From NCBI GenBank assembly GCA_003641545.1, contig QNAU01000011.1, positions 1 through 12,808 on the forward strand: DNA of 12,808 nt, written 5' to 3'. Shown here one piece after another: positions 6,080 to 12,808 of the stretch (its first letter is position 1; each line of letters opens with the position of its first letter). The position numbers and the translations under genes are program-made. The notes beneath the pieces were generated by a model. The model worked only from the letters and a program-made list of their open reading frames with translations. It was not told the DNA's origin and did not search any database. This DNA comes from Thermotoga sp. GTDB lineage: Bacteria > Thermotogota > Thermotogae > B21-G9.

Positions 6080-6900
6080 TTGCCATCACTTCCCTGTATC
6101 TTCAGATACAGAAAGAGTGCCAGCGCGGTCGATACGAAGAGTATGTTCGACAGTGCGGTCGCGTATGGCCAATTTCTTGCGGTGGTTATCTCCCATGCTA
6201 TCAAATTCCCGAGCATCACGGAATCTCTGCCACCAACGAGTTCCGGAATGGCGTAAGAACCGAGTGCAGGTATGAAGACAAATAGAATGCCAGCGGTTAT
6301 ACCACCTTTTATCGATGGAAACATCACCTTGAAAATGGCTCTGATCTTTGTGGCACCGAGATCCATGGCCGCATCTATCATGGAAAAATCGAATTTTTCC
6401 ATGGCGGAGTATATCGGAAGGATCATGTAGGGAAGATACGTGTAAACTATAACAACGACAACCGCCCACGAATTGTAGAGAAAGGTTATCGGATTCTTCA
6501 CGATTCCGAGTTGAATCAGAATGTTGTTCAGCATGCCGTTGTTACCCAGAAGAAAGATCCACGCGAATATCCTTATTATGAAGTTCGTCCAAAACGGAAT
6601 TATCGTCGCCATCAGAAGAAGATTTTTCCATTTACTCGTTGCCATGAAGAATGAAACAGGTAGGGAAAGACCCAAAGTGATTAAGGTGGACAGGGCTGAT
6701 ATCCGTATGGTTCTCCACAGTATTGCAAGTATTCTTCCTTTCATGATTTCAACATAATTACCAACGGTGAAAGGCAGAGTAACTCCTCCATAAGGTGTAC
6801 TACTCATGAAACTCATGATGACAGTTATCGAAAGTGGAATTGTGAAGAAAAGACTCAGCCAAATCAGAATGGGTAATGTGTAAATGTCATGTCTTTTCAA
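6076..6900 (-). CDS. potB: Spermidine/putrescine ABC transporter, permease
   Basis: This 274-residue inner-membrane permease forms the polyamine channel with PotC. Six membrane segments are apparent. The coupling loop reads DAAMDLGATKIRAIF (176-190) followed by a VMFPSIKGG segment, and PALGSYAIPELVGG downstream is characteristic of PotB. The start is TTG at 6900: GGGAGGA lies at the right distance and no in-frame ATG is close. Three bases separate it from the potA stop. The last codons overlap the start of potC. Confidence 0.93.
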   Translation of the reverse strand: MKRHDIYTLPILIWLSLFFTIPLSITVIMSFMSSTPYGGVTLPFTVGNYVEIMKGRILAILWRTIRISALSTLITLGLSLPVSFFMATSKWKNLLLMATIIPFWTNFIIRIFAWIFLLGNNGMLNNILIQLGIVKNPITFLYNSWAVVVVIVYTYLPYMILPIYSAMEKFDFSMIDAAMDLGATKIRAIFKVMFPSIKGGITAGILFVFIPALGSYAIPELVGGRDSVMLGNLIAWEITTARNWPYATALSNILFVSTALALFLYLKIQGSDGK

Positions 6901-6903
6901 CTC

Positions 6904-8013
6904 TCATCCTCCCGTCACCTTTATCAGATAACTGTCATCCGGATTCCACCACACGTAAACCTCGTCGTCCCAACTTATCGTGGATTCATCCATCCAGTAT
7001 CGGGTGTGTTGCTTGATGGATCTTATCAACGTGTTTTCAACCATTATGTAATATTTCGTGTGTGAACCGAGGTAGATCAACTGATCCACCTTTCCTCTGA
7101 GAAAGTTCATGTTTTGGGGTGGATAATTCTTCGTAACATAAACTTTTTCCGGTCTTATCATGAACTCAACCGTATCTCCGATTTTCGCCTCCTTGTCCTT
7201 GTAACAGGTCAGAATCCCAAATCTCGTCTCAACCTTCAAATATTCCGAACTGACATCCACAACCTTCCCAACGAAGAAATTCGTTTCACCTATGAAGCCC
7301 GCGACAAATGTATTTGCAGGGCTTTCATATATCTCGGGAGGAGTTCCCACCTGTTCTATCACCCCGTTGTTCATCACCGCTATTTCATCGGATACGCTCA
7401 TGGCTTCCGCCTGATCGTGCGTGACGTATATGAAGGTTATCCCAACCTCGTCATGTATCCTGTCGAGTTCCATGAGCATGTATTGCCTCAGCTTGGCATC
7501 GAGGCTGGATAGAGGTTCATCGAGAAGAAGAACCCTCGGTTCATTCACTAAAGCTCTCGCCAATGCCACCCTTTGCTTCTGGCCTCCGGAGAGCTGTCTC
7601 GGAAATTTCCTCTCCTGACCCTTGAGTTTCACCAGTTCCACCATGTATTCCACTTTTTCCCTTATCTCCGATTCCGTCATCTTCTTCAACCTGAGGGGAA
7701 AAGCTATGTTCTCGAAAACACTGAGATGCGGGAAAAGGGCGTAATTTTGAAACACCATGTTGACGGGTCTTCTATTCGGAGGAAGGTTGTTGACCCTTCT
7801 TCCATCTATCCTGACGGTTCCCTCATTCGGCGTTTCAAATCCTCCTATTATTCTGAGTGTCGTCGTCTTACCGCAACCCGATGGTCCAAGTATGGAAAAA
7901 AACTCTCCCTTTTTCACCTTGAGGGAGACATTTTTCATCGCAACGGTCGATTCGTCAAAAATCTTCGTCACATTTTCCAACTCCACGGAATACACTGCAC
8001 CATCTTTATCCAA
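6904..8013 (-). CDS. potA: Spermidine/putrescine ABC transporter, ATP-binding protein
   Basis: This 369-residue ABC ATPase powers polyamine import. The order of motifs is complete: Walker A GPSGCGKT (43-50), Q-loop Gln89, signature LSGGQKQR (141-148), Walker B VLLLDE (161-166), D-loop SSLDAK and H-loop His199 in YVTHDQAEAM. Roughly residues 235-369 form the C-terminal TOBE-type regulatory domain of the MalK/PotA group. The specific assignment to polyamines comes from the downstream potBCD genes. The start is TTG at 8013, with GGGGTGA nine bases ahead and no nearby in-frame ATG. It begins 47 bases after ftsI ends, with no terminator between, so some transcription from the division genes may reach it. 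Confidence 0.94.
   Translation of the reverse strand: MDKDGAVYSVELENVTKIFDESTVAMKNVSLKVKKGEFFSILGPSGCGKTTTLRIIGGFETPNEGTVRIDGRRVNNLPPNRRPVNMVFQNYALFPHLSVFENIAFPLRLKKMTESEIREKVEYMVELVKLKGQERKFPRQLSGGQKQRVALARALVNEPRVLLLDEPLSSLDAKLRQYMLMELDRIHDEVGITFIYVTHDQAEAMSVSDEIAVMNNGVIEQVGTPPEIYESPANTFVAGFIGETNFFVGKVVDVSSEYLKVETRFGILTCYKDKEAKIGDTVEFMIRPEKVYVTKNYPPQNMNFLRGKVDQLIYLGSHTKYYIMVENTLIRSIKQHTRYWMDESTISWDDEVYVWWNPDDSYLIKVTGG
6907..6913 (-). promoter_or_regulatory. Ribosome binding site deciding the TTG start of potB
   Basis: GGGAGGA on the minus strand, at the very end of potA, has its GGAGG core seven bases before TTG 6900. There is no ATG or GTG in the potB frame at a usable distance, so this site supports the TTG start and coupling to potA. 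Confidence 0.75.
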
Positions 8014-8048
8014 CTTGAGCTCTCACCCCTATCCAAATTTTCAAGGGT

Positions 8049-8057
8049 ATGATATCA
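8049..8057 (-). promoter_or_regulatory. Possible extended -10 promoter before potA
   Basis: The minus strand reads TGATATCAT between ftsI and potA, a TGn extension with five of six -10 bases. No -35 hexamer is recognisable. It resembles the psuG element (TGATATAAT). It could give the transporter its own transcription start, but alone it is weak evidence. Confidence 0.3.
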
Positions 8058-8060
8058 CTT

Positions 8061-9905
8061 TCACTCGACCGATGAGAAGTCCTCGAAGCTGAGGAACAGG
8101 ATTACCTTTTTCACATCCTTCAAACAGGTATTTGGAGGGGGAATCTGCTTAACGATCAATCCTTCTCCCTCAATTTCTATTTCATCCCTTCGAAATCCGA
8201 GATGTTGGAGAATCTCCAAAGCATCTTTCACGCTCAAACCACTCAAATCCGGCATCTTCCAAGGATAAACCCTTATCACATGGTTCGATGAGGATTTCTC
8301 ATCCTTAACCATCCTCTCCACGATTCTTCTGAACAGAGGGGCAGCTACATCCCCACCGTAATACTTCCCGTTACTTGGTTCATCTATAATGACCAACATC
8401 GTGTATTTCGGGTCATCGTATGGAAAGAAACCGATGAAGGAGGAATAGAATTTTCCCTCAATATAACCCTCACCAGGTATGGCTTTCTGTGCGGTTCCCG
8501 TCTTTCCGGCTATTTCCACGAGGTTTGAATTTGCCTTCTTTCCGGTTCCATCCGTGACAACTTTCCTCATCAACTTCTTCACAAAACGCGCAGTTTCAAC
8601 GGATATTACCCTTCTTTCGACTTCAGCCTTTCCAACGAGTCGAGGTGCGACGAGTATTCCGTCGTTCACTATCGCGTTCACGGCGGTTATCAACTGTATA
8701 GGCGTTGTTCCTATACCCTGGCCTATCGCTATTTCCGCGAAATCTATCCTTGACCATTCATTCGGTTTCTTCAACACACCACTTATCTCCCCTGGGAGAT
8801 CTATACCCGTCTTCGAACCGAATCCGAACCTTCTCAAGAATTTGTATATCCCATATCTTCCCAGTATCTCGTTCATCCTGCGCGCTATGATCACAGTCGC
8901 AACGTTGCAGGAATGAGCGAACGCATCCGGCAGTTTCAAATCTCCATGAGATTGTGTATCCCTTATAACAACGTTCACATCTTCAACGGGTTTTATCCTT
9001 CCGTCACAGTGGAATTCATCGTCCTCGAAGATCAAATTGTTCTGTTTCGCTATGGAGTAAGTTATTGGTTTCATCATGGAACCAGGTTCGAAATACGACA
9101 TCACCACCGTGTTCCATCCATACGTGGAATACATCGCTCTTATCCTTCCCGTCTTCGACTCCATGATAACCACCATTCCACCCTTCGCCTTCTCCTCCTT
9201 CACCGTTCTTTCCAGCTCCTCCTTAACTATCCTCTGAAGTTTCAGATCCAGATTGAGCTTCAAATCCTTTCCATCGGATTTGTGCTTGAACCTCAATATC
9301 CCTCCAAGTATCCTGTATATTCCCCTCCTATCGTATTCGATCACTCCCTCACTCCCGGCGGAAAGAAGATCATCGTAAGACTTCTCAATCCCTGACAGTG
9401 GTGCTCCATCCCAGGATGTTTTACCTACTATCTGCTTCACGAGATCCCCAAATGGATACACCCTCCTGTATCTTTTTCTCACCGATAGATATGGAAACTC
9501 CTCAGGTGAAAAATTCAGTTGGGTGATTCCTCTTCTCAAGGTGATGATCCTTCTGTGTCCGTTCTTTATGATTCGTTCTTCTTCCATGTCGACCTTGAAC
9601 ATCTCTCTCAACTTCTCCAACTCAACCTTCAGATTCAACTCACCGTTCGATGTCAGTTTCAGAAGATAATCGACATCCAAATAAACATCGTAAACCGGTT
9701 CTGTTCCGGCGATTAGAATCCCGTTGGAATCGTAGATGTTTCCCCTCCTCGGCTCTACTATGAATCTTCCCTTCAATATCGCCGGTTCACGATTCAAGTT
9801 GGTCATCTTGGCTCTGAAGGGCACCAAAAAGAAGAAGAACAGGAAGATCAGAAAGATGAAATATACCCGTCTTTTCAGTCCCAGATCATTCCCCTTCTTG
9901 TCCAT
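8061..9905 (-). CDS. ftsI: Division transpeptidase FtsI (class B penicillin-binding protein) with PASTA domain
   Basis: FtsI cross-links septal peptidoglycan. With numbering from the ATG at 9905 (614 residues), there is a short cytoplasmic tail, one membrane helix (about 14-29), a PBP dimerisation region starting near the RRGNIYD motif, and the transpeptidase domain with SxxK (Ser276, SMMK), SxN (Ser332, SCN) and KTGT (Lys468). A C-terminal PASTA domain occupies roughly 556-614 (PDLSGLSVKDALEIL). An upstream in-frame ATG at 9932 would add nine residues and overlap ftsL by 47 bases. I prefer 9905 because AGGA lies nine bases before it, while 9932 has no binding site. Position after rsmH and an FtsL-like gene supports FtsI rather than the elongation PBP2. 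No mur gene follows, unlike classical division clusters; potA does. Confidence 0.93.
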   Translation of the reverse strand: MDKKGNDLGLKRRVYFIFLIFLFFFFLVPFRAKMTNLNREPAILKGRFIVEPRRGNIYDSNGILIAGTEPVYDVYLDVDYLLKLTSNGELNLKVELEKLREMFKVDMEEERIIKNGHRRIITLRRGITQLNFSPEEFPYLSVRKRYRRVYPFGDLVKQIVGKTSWDGAPLSGIEKSYDDLLSAGSEGVIEYDRRGIYRILGGILRFKHKSDGKDLKLNLDLKLQRIVKEELERTVKEEKAKGGMVVIMESKTGRIRAMYSTYGWNTVVMSYFEPGSMMKPITYSIAKQNNLIFEDDEFHCDGRIKPVEDVNVVIRDTQSHGDLKLPDAFAHSCNVATVIIARRMNEILGRYGIYKFLRRFGFGSKTGIDLPGEISGVLKKPNEWSRIDFAEIAIGQGIGTTPIQLITAVNAIVNDGILVAPRLVGKAEVERRVISVETARFVKKLMRKVVTDGTGKKANSNLVEIAGKTGTAQKAIPGEGYIEGKFYSSFIGFFPYDDPKYTMLVIIDEPSNGKYYGGDVAAPLFRRIVERMVKDEKSSSNHVIRVYPWKMPDLSGLSVKDALEILQHLGFRRDEIEIEGEGLIVKQIPPPNTCLKDVKKVILFLSFEDFSSVE

Positions 9906-10233
9906 AACCCAGAATCCTGTATCTCTTTCCATATTTCTCGAACTCGTGCATCACAGTTGCCTTCGATTCGAGATATTTCATCCTGGATTCCATCTCATCT
10001 ATCTCGGACGACAACCTCGAAATCTCGAGATCGAAGAAGGTTGCTCTGCTCTTCATGAGGTTAGCTTTGACACCGAATGTGACGGATATGTAGAAAGCCA
10101 GAAAGATGATCCCCCCTATCATGATAAATTCGAGATAGAGCCTGAGCAAATGTGCGGTTGTTTTTACAAGAGATCCTACATTTTCCAGCATCTTCCCGAG
10201 GGCTCTTTTTTCAATCCCAACATTTCTTTCCAC
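9886..10233 (-). CDS. ftsL: FtsL-like septum protein
   Basis: This 115-residue bitopic membrane protein has a basic N-terminal cytoplasmic part, a single membrane helix at about 33-54, and an extracytoplasmic coiled coil (about 60-95) rich in Glu, Lys, Leu and Met. That architecture is the FtsL/FtsB type, which in the divisome activates FtsI-FtsW. Sequence identity is too low to prove the name; the assignment rests on architecture and on the rsmH-ftsL-ftsI order. The start is GTG at 10233 behind GAGGTGAT; an ATG two bases upstream of it is in another frame and soon stops. It overlaps ftsI by about 20 bases. Confidence 0.78.
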   Translation of the reverse strand: MERNVGIEKRALGKMLENVGSLVKTTAHLLRLYLEFIMIGGIIFLAFYISVTFGVKANLMKSRATFFDLEISRLSSEIDEMESRMKYLESKATVMHEFEKYGKRYRILGYGQEGE

Positions 10234-10253
10234 AACATATCACCTCATCATTC

Positions 10254-11144
10254 CTAACATTTTTCAGCTACTCTCATCCTCGCGCTCCTAGCCCTCGGGT
10301 TGGATTTTATTTCCTCCCCCGTAGGATATAACGGTTTTTTCGTTAATATCTTTAGAACACCCGTATTATCCCTGAAAAAATTCTTCACGATTCTATCCTC
10401 GATGGAGTGAAAAGATATGACAACTATCCTTCCTCCCAGCCTTAGATAATTCAAGGTTTTTTTCAAAGCTTTCTTCAACTCCTCTATCTCATCGTTCACC
10501 GCTATTCTCAAAGCCTGAAAAGTTTTGGTAGCTGGATGCTTATGTGAACGATTCCCGTACACAGATCTGTACACCCTCGAAACTATCCGTGCCAATTCCA
10601 CCGTGGTCTTCACGGGTCTGAGTTTCACGATCTCACGTGCAATCTTTCTTGCAAGAGGTTCCTCACCATAATCTTTAAGTATCCGTGCCAATTCTTCCTC
10701 ATCGTATTCGTTCACGATCTCGTAGGCTGTCAGTTCACCCGATCTGTCCATGCGCATATCCAGGGGTCCATCTTTCAAGAAGCTGAATCCCCTCTCCGCC
10801 ACATCGATCTGAAAACTGGAGATGCCCAGATCGAACACGAATCCATCCACACGGTGTATCCCAGCATCATTCAAAACTCGATCCAAATTTGAAAACCTTT
10901 CGTTCACCAGGACGACAGAACCTTCGAATTCCCTCAACCTTGCTCTCGCCTTTTTGATTATTTCGGGATCCCTGTCGATACCGATTATTCTACACTTTCC
11001 ACCAGTCCTTCTCAAAATCTCGAGCGAATGTCCCCCTCCTCCCACCGTGCAATCCACGTATGTTCCACCCGGTTTCGGTCTCAGGAATTCCAGCACCTCC
11101 TCAACCATGACACTTCTGTGCACGATGAATTCATCTTCTCTCAT
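10254..11144 (-). CDS. rsmH: 16S rRNA (cytosine-1402 N4)-methyltransferase
   Basis: RsmH (MraW) methylates N4 of C1402 in the ribosomal P site using S-adenosylmethionine. The 296-residue length is normal. Visible motifs are HRSVMVEEVL (9-18), the cofactor loop VDCTVGGGGHS (30-40), GIDRDP (55-60), VFDLGISS, the DMRMD segment, the HPATKTFQALRIAVNDE block and the late VISFHSIEDRIVK block. The ATG at 11144 overlaps the upstream gene by 14 bases, with GGGGTGA eight bases ahead. It is the first recognisable gene of the division cluster; mraZ, which often precedes it, is absent here. Confidence 0.97.
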   Translation of the reverse strand: MREDEFIVHRSVMVEEVLEFLRPKPGGTYVDCTVGGGGHSLEILRRTGGKCRIIGIDRDPEIIKKARARLREFEGSVVLVNERFSNLDRVLNDAGIHRVDGFVFDLGISSFQIDVAERGFSFLKDGPLDMRMDRSGELTAYEIVNEYDEEELARILKDYGEEPLARKIAREIVKLRPVKTTVELARIVSRVYRSVYGNRSHKHPATKTFQALRIAVNDEIEELKKALKKTLNYLRLGGRIVVISFHSIEDRIVKNFFRDNTGVLKILTKKPLYPTGEEIKSNPRARSARMRVAEKC

Positions 11145-11688
11145 CTACGATTTCACCCCACGTCAATCCACCGACGAAGATCAACCTTCCCTTCGAATCG
11201 TAGGAAGTGAAGTATCTTACATACACGTGAGCGATTTTACCCTTCAAAACCGCATCACCTATTATGCTTTGAACGTGCTGTCTTTCGTGCGAGGCTATGA
11301 ACAGAAGGGAAGAGTCCGCCGGAACGGGAGTCGGATACTTGAAAGACACGCTGGGATCGTTCGATCTATCCACGAGCGTTATTCTCTCGCCCTCGTGATC
11401 GTTGATATTCTGATCCGATTTCCGATCATCCCTTCCACGATATGCTGGGAAGGTTCTTTGAAGGATGGTCCGTTCCAGTTCATCCAGGAGATTTTTAGCC
11501 TGAAGATTGTTTCCCATCAGAACGAGCAATTCCGCTCGTCGAAGGGAAGACATGAGTTTTTCATCTCCACCCAAACCCCTGACATGTAAAAGAGCCATGA
11601 GGCGCGCTATTCTGTGAATCATCCTCTCCCTATCGAGTTCATGGAGATCGAATCTAACTCCGGCCGGATTCACCGAATCGATCCTCAT
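11131..11688 (-). CDS. Putative metalloprotease-like protein with HExxH motif (SprA-related type)
   Basis: This 185-residue protein has no signal peptide or membrane helix. Residues 20-80 look helical and basic. Residues 85-112 are polar and probably disordered. The C-terminal part carries HERQH at 134-138, a fit to the zinc-metallopeptidase HExxH motif, and then a Y-x-SYDSKGRLIFVGG block (about 159-174). That spacing recalls the SprA-related putative metalloprotease catalytic domain (AHEQAH ... GPDGR-YAVGGE). The Glu usually seen after VGG is Leu here, so activity is uncertain. ATG 11688 has GGGGAGTGA twelve bases upstream, a long spacing. The gene overlaps rsmH by 14 bases, so it is part of the division operon. 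The family assignment is from motif memory only. Confidence 0.72.
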   Translation of the reverse strand: MRIDSVNPAGVRFDLHELDRERMIHRIARLMALLHVRGLGGDEKLMSSLRRAELLVLMGNNLQAKNLLDELERTILQRTFPAYRGRDDRKSDQNINDHEGERITLVDRSNDPSVSFKYPTPVPADSSLLFIASHERQHVQSIIGDAVLKGKIAHVYVRYFTSYDSKGRLIFVGGLTWGEIVDERR

Positions 11689-11728
11689 GCGGGAATTTCA
11701 CTCCCCTCGAGACACCCTTTACAGATCG

Positions 11729-11758
11729 ATTATACTCCTTCTTGAAGATCCATGTGAC
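11729..11758 (-). promoter_or_regulatory. Promoter candidate of the rsmH-ftsI operon
   Basis: The minus strand has a perfect TATAAT (11734-11729) with GTCACA (11758-11753), four of six matches to the -35 box, 18 bases upstream. It lies in the 97-base gap after the sugar permease, the only sizeable gap before the division genes. The predicted leader is about 35 bases. The rest of the gap shows a CACCTCG direct repeat spaced 13 bases but no terminator hairpin. Confidence 0.5.
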
Positions 11759-11785
11759 GAGGTGATAGATCGAGGTGCTGACAAG

Positions 11786-12613
11786 TTATCCCTTGAGAGC
11801 CCCGGCGAGTATCCCTCTTATGAAATACTTTCCGAGAAGGAGGAAGAAAAGAATCGGAATTACGACACCTATTATCGCAGCAGCCATCTGTATGTTGTAA
11901 AGAGCGACAAAACTTCCTTTGACCTCCGCGAGTTTCACCTGTATCGTCGTGGTCTTGGGAGTTGAAAGTGTCAGAGCCAGTAGGAATTCATTCCACACCT
12001 GTGTGAATACGAGGATGGCTGTCGATGCATACCCTGGTAGTGCAACAGGTGATACAACTTTGAAGAATATCTGCGGTTTCGTTGCACCATCCATCTCCGC
12101 TGCTTCCTCCAGTTCCCTCGGTATGGATAGAAAGAACGTGCCCATCAGTATGGATGCCAATGGAACGTTCAGGATGGAGTAGCTGAAAATCAAGCCAAAA
12201 TGTGTTAAAGCGAGCCTTGTCTTTGCCATGAACTGAACCAGAGGTATCAAAACAGCCTGATATGGTAGATACAGTGCTATACCAACGAGTATGAAGAGTA
12301 TTCTGGAGAATCTGGTTCTGAACCTGCTCAGATAGTATCCTCCAAGTCCACCCAAGAATGCGGATAAACCCGTCACGAAGAACGAAATTATGGTCGAATT
12401 CAAAAGGGATGAACGAATGAGTTTGAAAGCCTTCGTATAATTCTCGAAATGTAATTTAACACTCGGAATCAAGTATTCCCTTTGACTTATCTCCATGGGG
12501 GTTTTCAGTGAGGTCATTATCATGACGTATATCGGGAGAAGATAGGAGAATGACAGCACAAGGACGACGATGAAGGTCAGGATCCCGATCAGAAGTTTAC
12601 CTTTGGATCTCAA
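11786..12613 (-). CDS. Sugar ABC transporter permease, MalG/UgpE type (CUT1)
   Basis: This 275-residue inner-membrane permease is of the second-component type in CUT1 carbohydrate importers. There are about six membrane segments, the first at residues 7-31, followed by the SLKTPMEI stretch usual for MalG-like proteins. The coupling loop has EAAEMDGA (170-177) and then SPVALPGYAS. The substrate cannot be read from the sequence. The start is TTG at 12613: AGGAGGT lies seven bases ahead, whereas the longer GTG at 12622 sits inside that ribosome binding site. TTG overlaps the stop of the upstream permease (TTGA). The binding protein and other components must lie outside the window or elsewhere. 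Confidence 0.93.
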   Translation of the reverse strand: MRSKGKLLIGILTFIVVLVLSFSYLLPIYVMIMTSLKTPMEISQREYLIPSVKLHFENYTKAFKLIRSSLLNSTIISFFVTGLSAFLGGLGGYYLSRFRTRFSRILFILVGIALYLPYQAVLIPLVQFMAKTRLALTHFGLIFSYSILNVPLASILMGTFFLSIPRELEEAAEMDGATKPQIFFKVVSPVALPGYASTAILVFTQVWNEFLLALTLSTPKTTTIQVKLAEVKGSFVALYNIQMAAAIIGVVIPILFFLLLGKYFIRGILAGALKG

Positions 12614-12808
12614 CTGAACCACCTCCTGAAGGCGTACAGCGTGTATGGTATGACGATCGAAAAAGCCATGAGGAAGATTATCACGCTCAACCCGGCTCCA
12701 AGTGAGACGAGATGTTGCTGGAAAGTCGCTATGAACATGAAGAATGCGAGAACATCCGTTGAATATCCTGGGCCTCCGAATGTGACGATGTAAACTATAT
12801 CGAATACC
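12610..12808 (-). CDS. Sugar ABC transporter permease, MalF/UgpA type (C-terminal part)
   Basis: The frame enters from the right edge, with the first whole codon at 12807-12805, and ends at TGA 12612-12610, giving 65 visible residues. The segment VYIVTFGGPGYSTDVL is the hallmark near the end of UgpA/MalF-like permeases, followed by one more membrane helix and a basic RRWFS tail. The EAA loop lies outside the window. It partners the permease encoded next, with which it shares a TTGA overlap. Confidence 0.9.
   Translation of the reverse strand, partial: VFDIVYIVTFGGPGYSTDVLAFFMFIATFQQHLVSLGAGLSVIIFLMAFSIVIPYTLYAFRRWFS
12621..12627 (-). promoter_or_regulatory. Ribosome binding site fixing the TTG start of the second permease
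   Basis: AGGAGGT on the minus strand, inside the end of the upstream permease gene, is seven bases from TTG 12613. It covers the alternative GTG at 12622, ruling that start out in practice. Confidence 0.75.

Noticed and set aside
5322..6275. Long plus-strand open frame of 317 codons
   Set aside because: It is antisense to potC and potB, has no family motif or binding site, and the minus-strand genes account for the region fully.
11750..11785. CACCTCG direct repeat after the sugar permease as an operator or attachment site
   Set aside because: Only two seven-base copies, no symmetry and no nearby regulator or integrase; chance is enough to explain it.

Overview
The window looks like a stretch of a thermophilic bacterial chromosome, most likely Thermotogota. 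This is an inference, not a demonstrated placement. It rests on purine-rich coding strands full of AGA/AGG and ATA codons, strong GGAGG ribosome binding sites, frequent TTG and GTG starts, tightly overlapping genes and the kind of gene content seen. Every gene I can support reads leftward (minus strand). The longer plus-strand open frames are shadows of these genes.

In the direction of transcription (right to left) the layout is as follows. (1) 12808-11786: two inner-membrane permeases of a CUT1-type sugar ABC transporter. The first is cut by the window edge and the two are joined by a TTGA stop/start overlap. (2) 11688-8061: a short cell-division block. It holds a protein with an HExxH motif resembling the SprA-related putative metalloprotease domain, rsmH, an FtsL-like single-pass coiled-coil protein, and the division transpeptidase FtsI (PBP3 type) with a C-terminal PASTA domain. 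(3) 8013-4269: a complete spermidine/putrescine importer in the order potA-potB-potC-potD, with gene junctions of a few bases. (4) 4185-3726: an isolated two-gene operon of small Trp/Gly-rich proteins, the second of which looks like DUF5320. It has a consensus sigma-70 type promoter (TTGACA, 17 bp, TATAAT), a leader of only about ten bases and a clear intrinsic terminator. (5) 3598-242: psuG (pseudouridine-5'-phosphate glycosidase), arcC (carbamate kinase), an apparently active patatin-like hydrolase, and next to it a shorter homologue that has lost the catalytic serine and aspartate. (6) 210-1: the start of a Cys-rich protein running off the left edge.

Functionally the window mixes division and wall synthesis (rsmH, ftsL, ftsI), uptake of sugars and polyamines, nucleoside and carbamoyl-phosphate catabolism (psuG, arcC) and lipid hydrolysis. 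I found no tRNA, rRNA, CRISPR array, insertion sequence or phage gene. No intergenic stretch exceeds about 120 bases. The items most worth a second look are the active/degenerate patatin pair, the Trp-rich mini-operon, the HExxH protein in the place where mraZ often stands, and the psuG-arcC pairing without a visible psuK.
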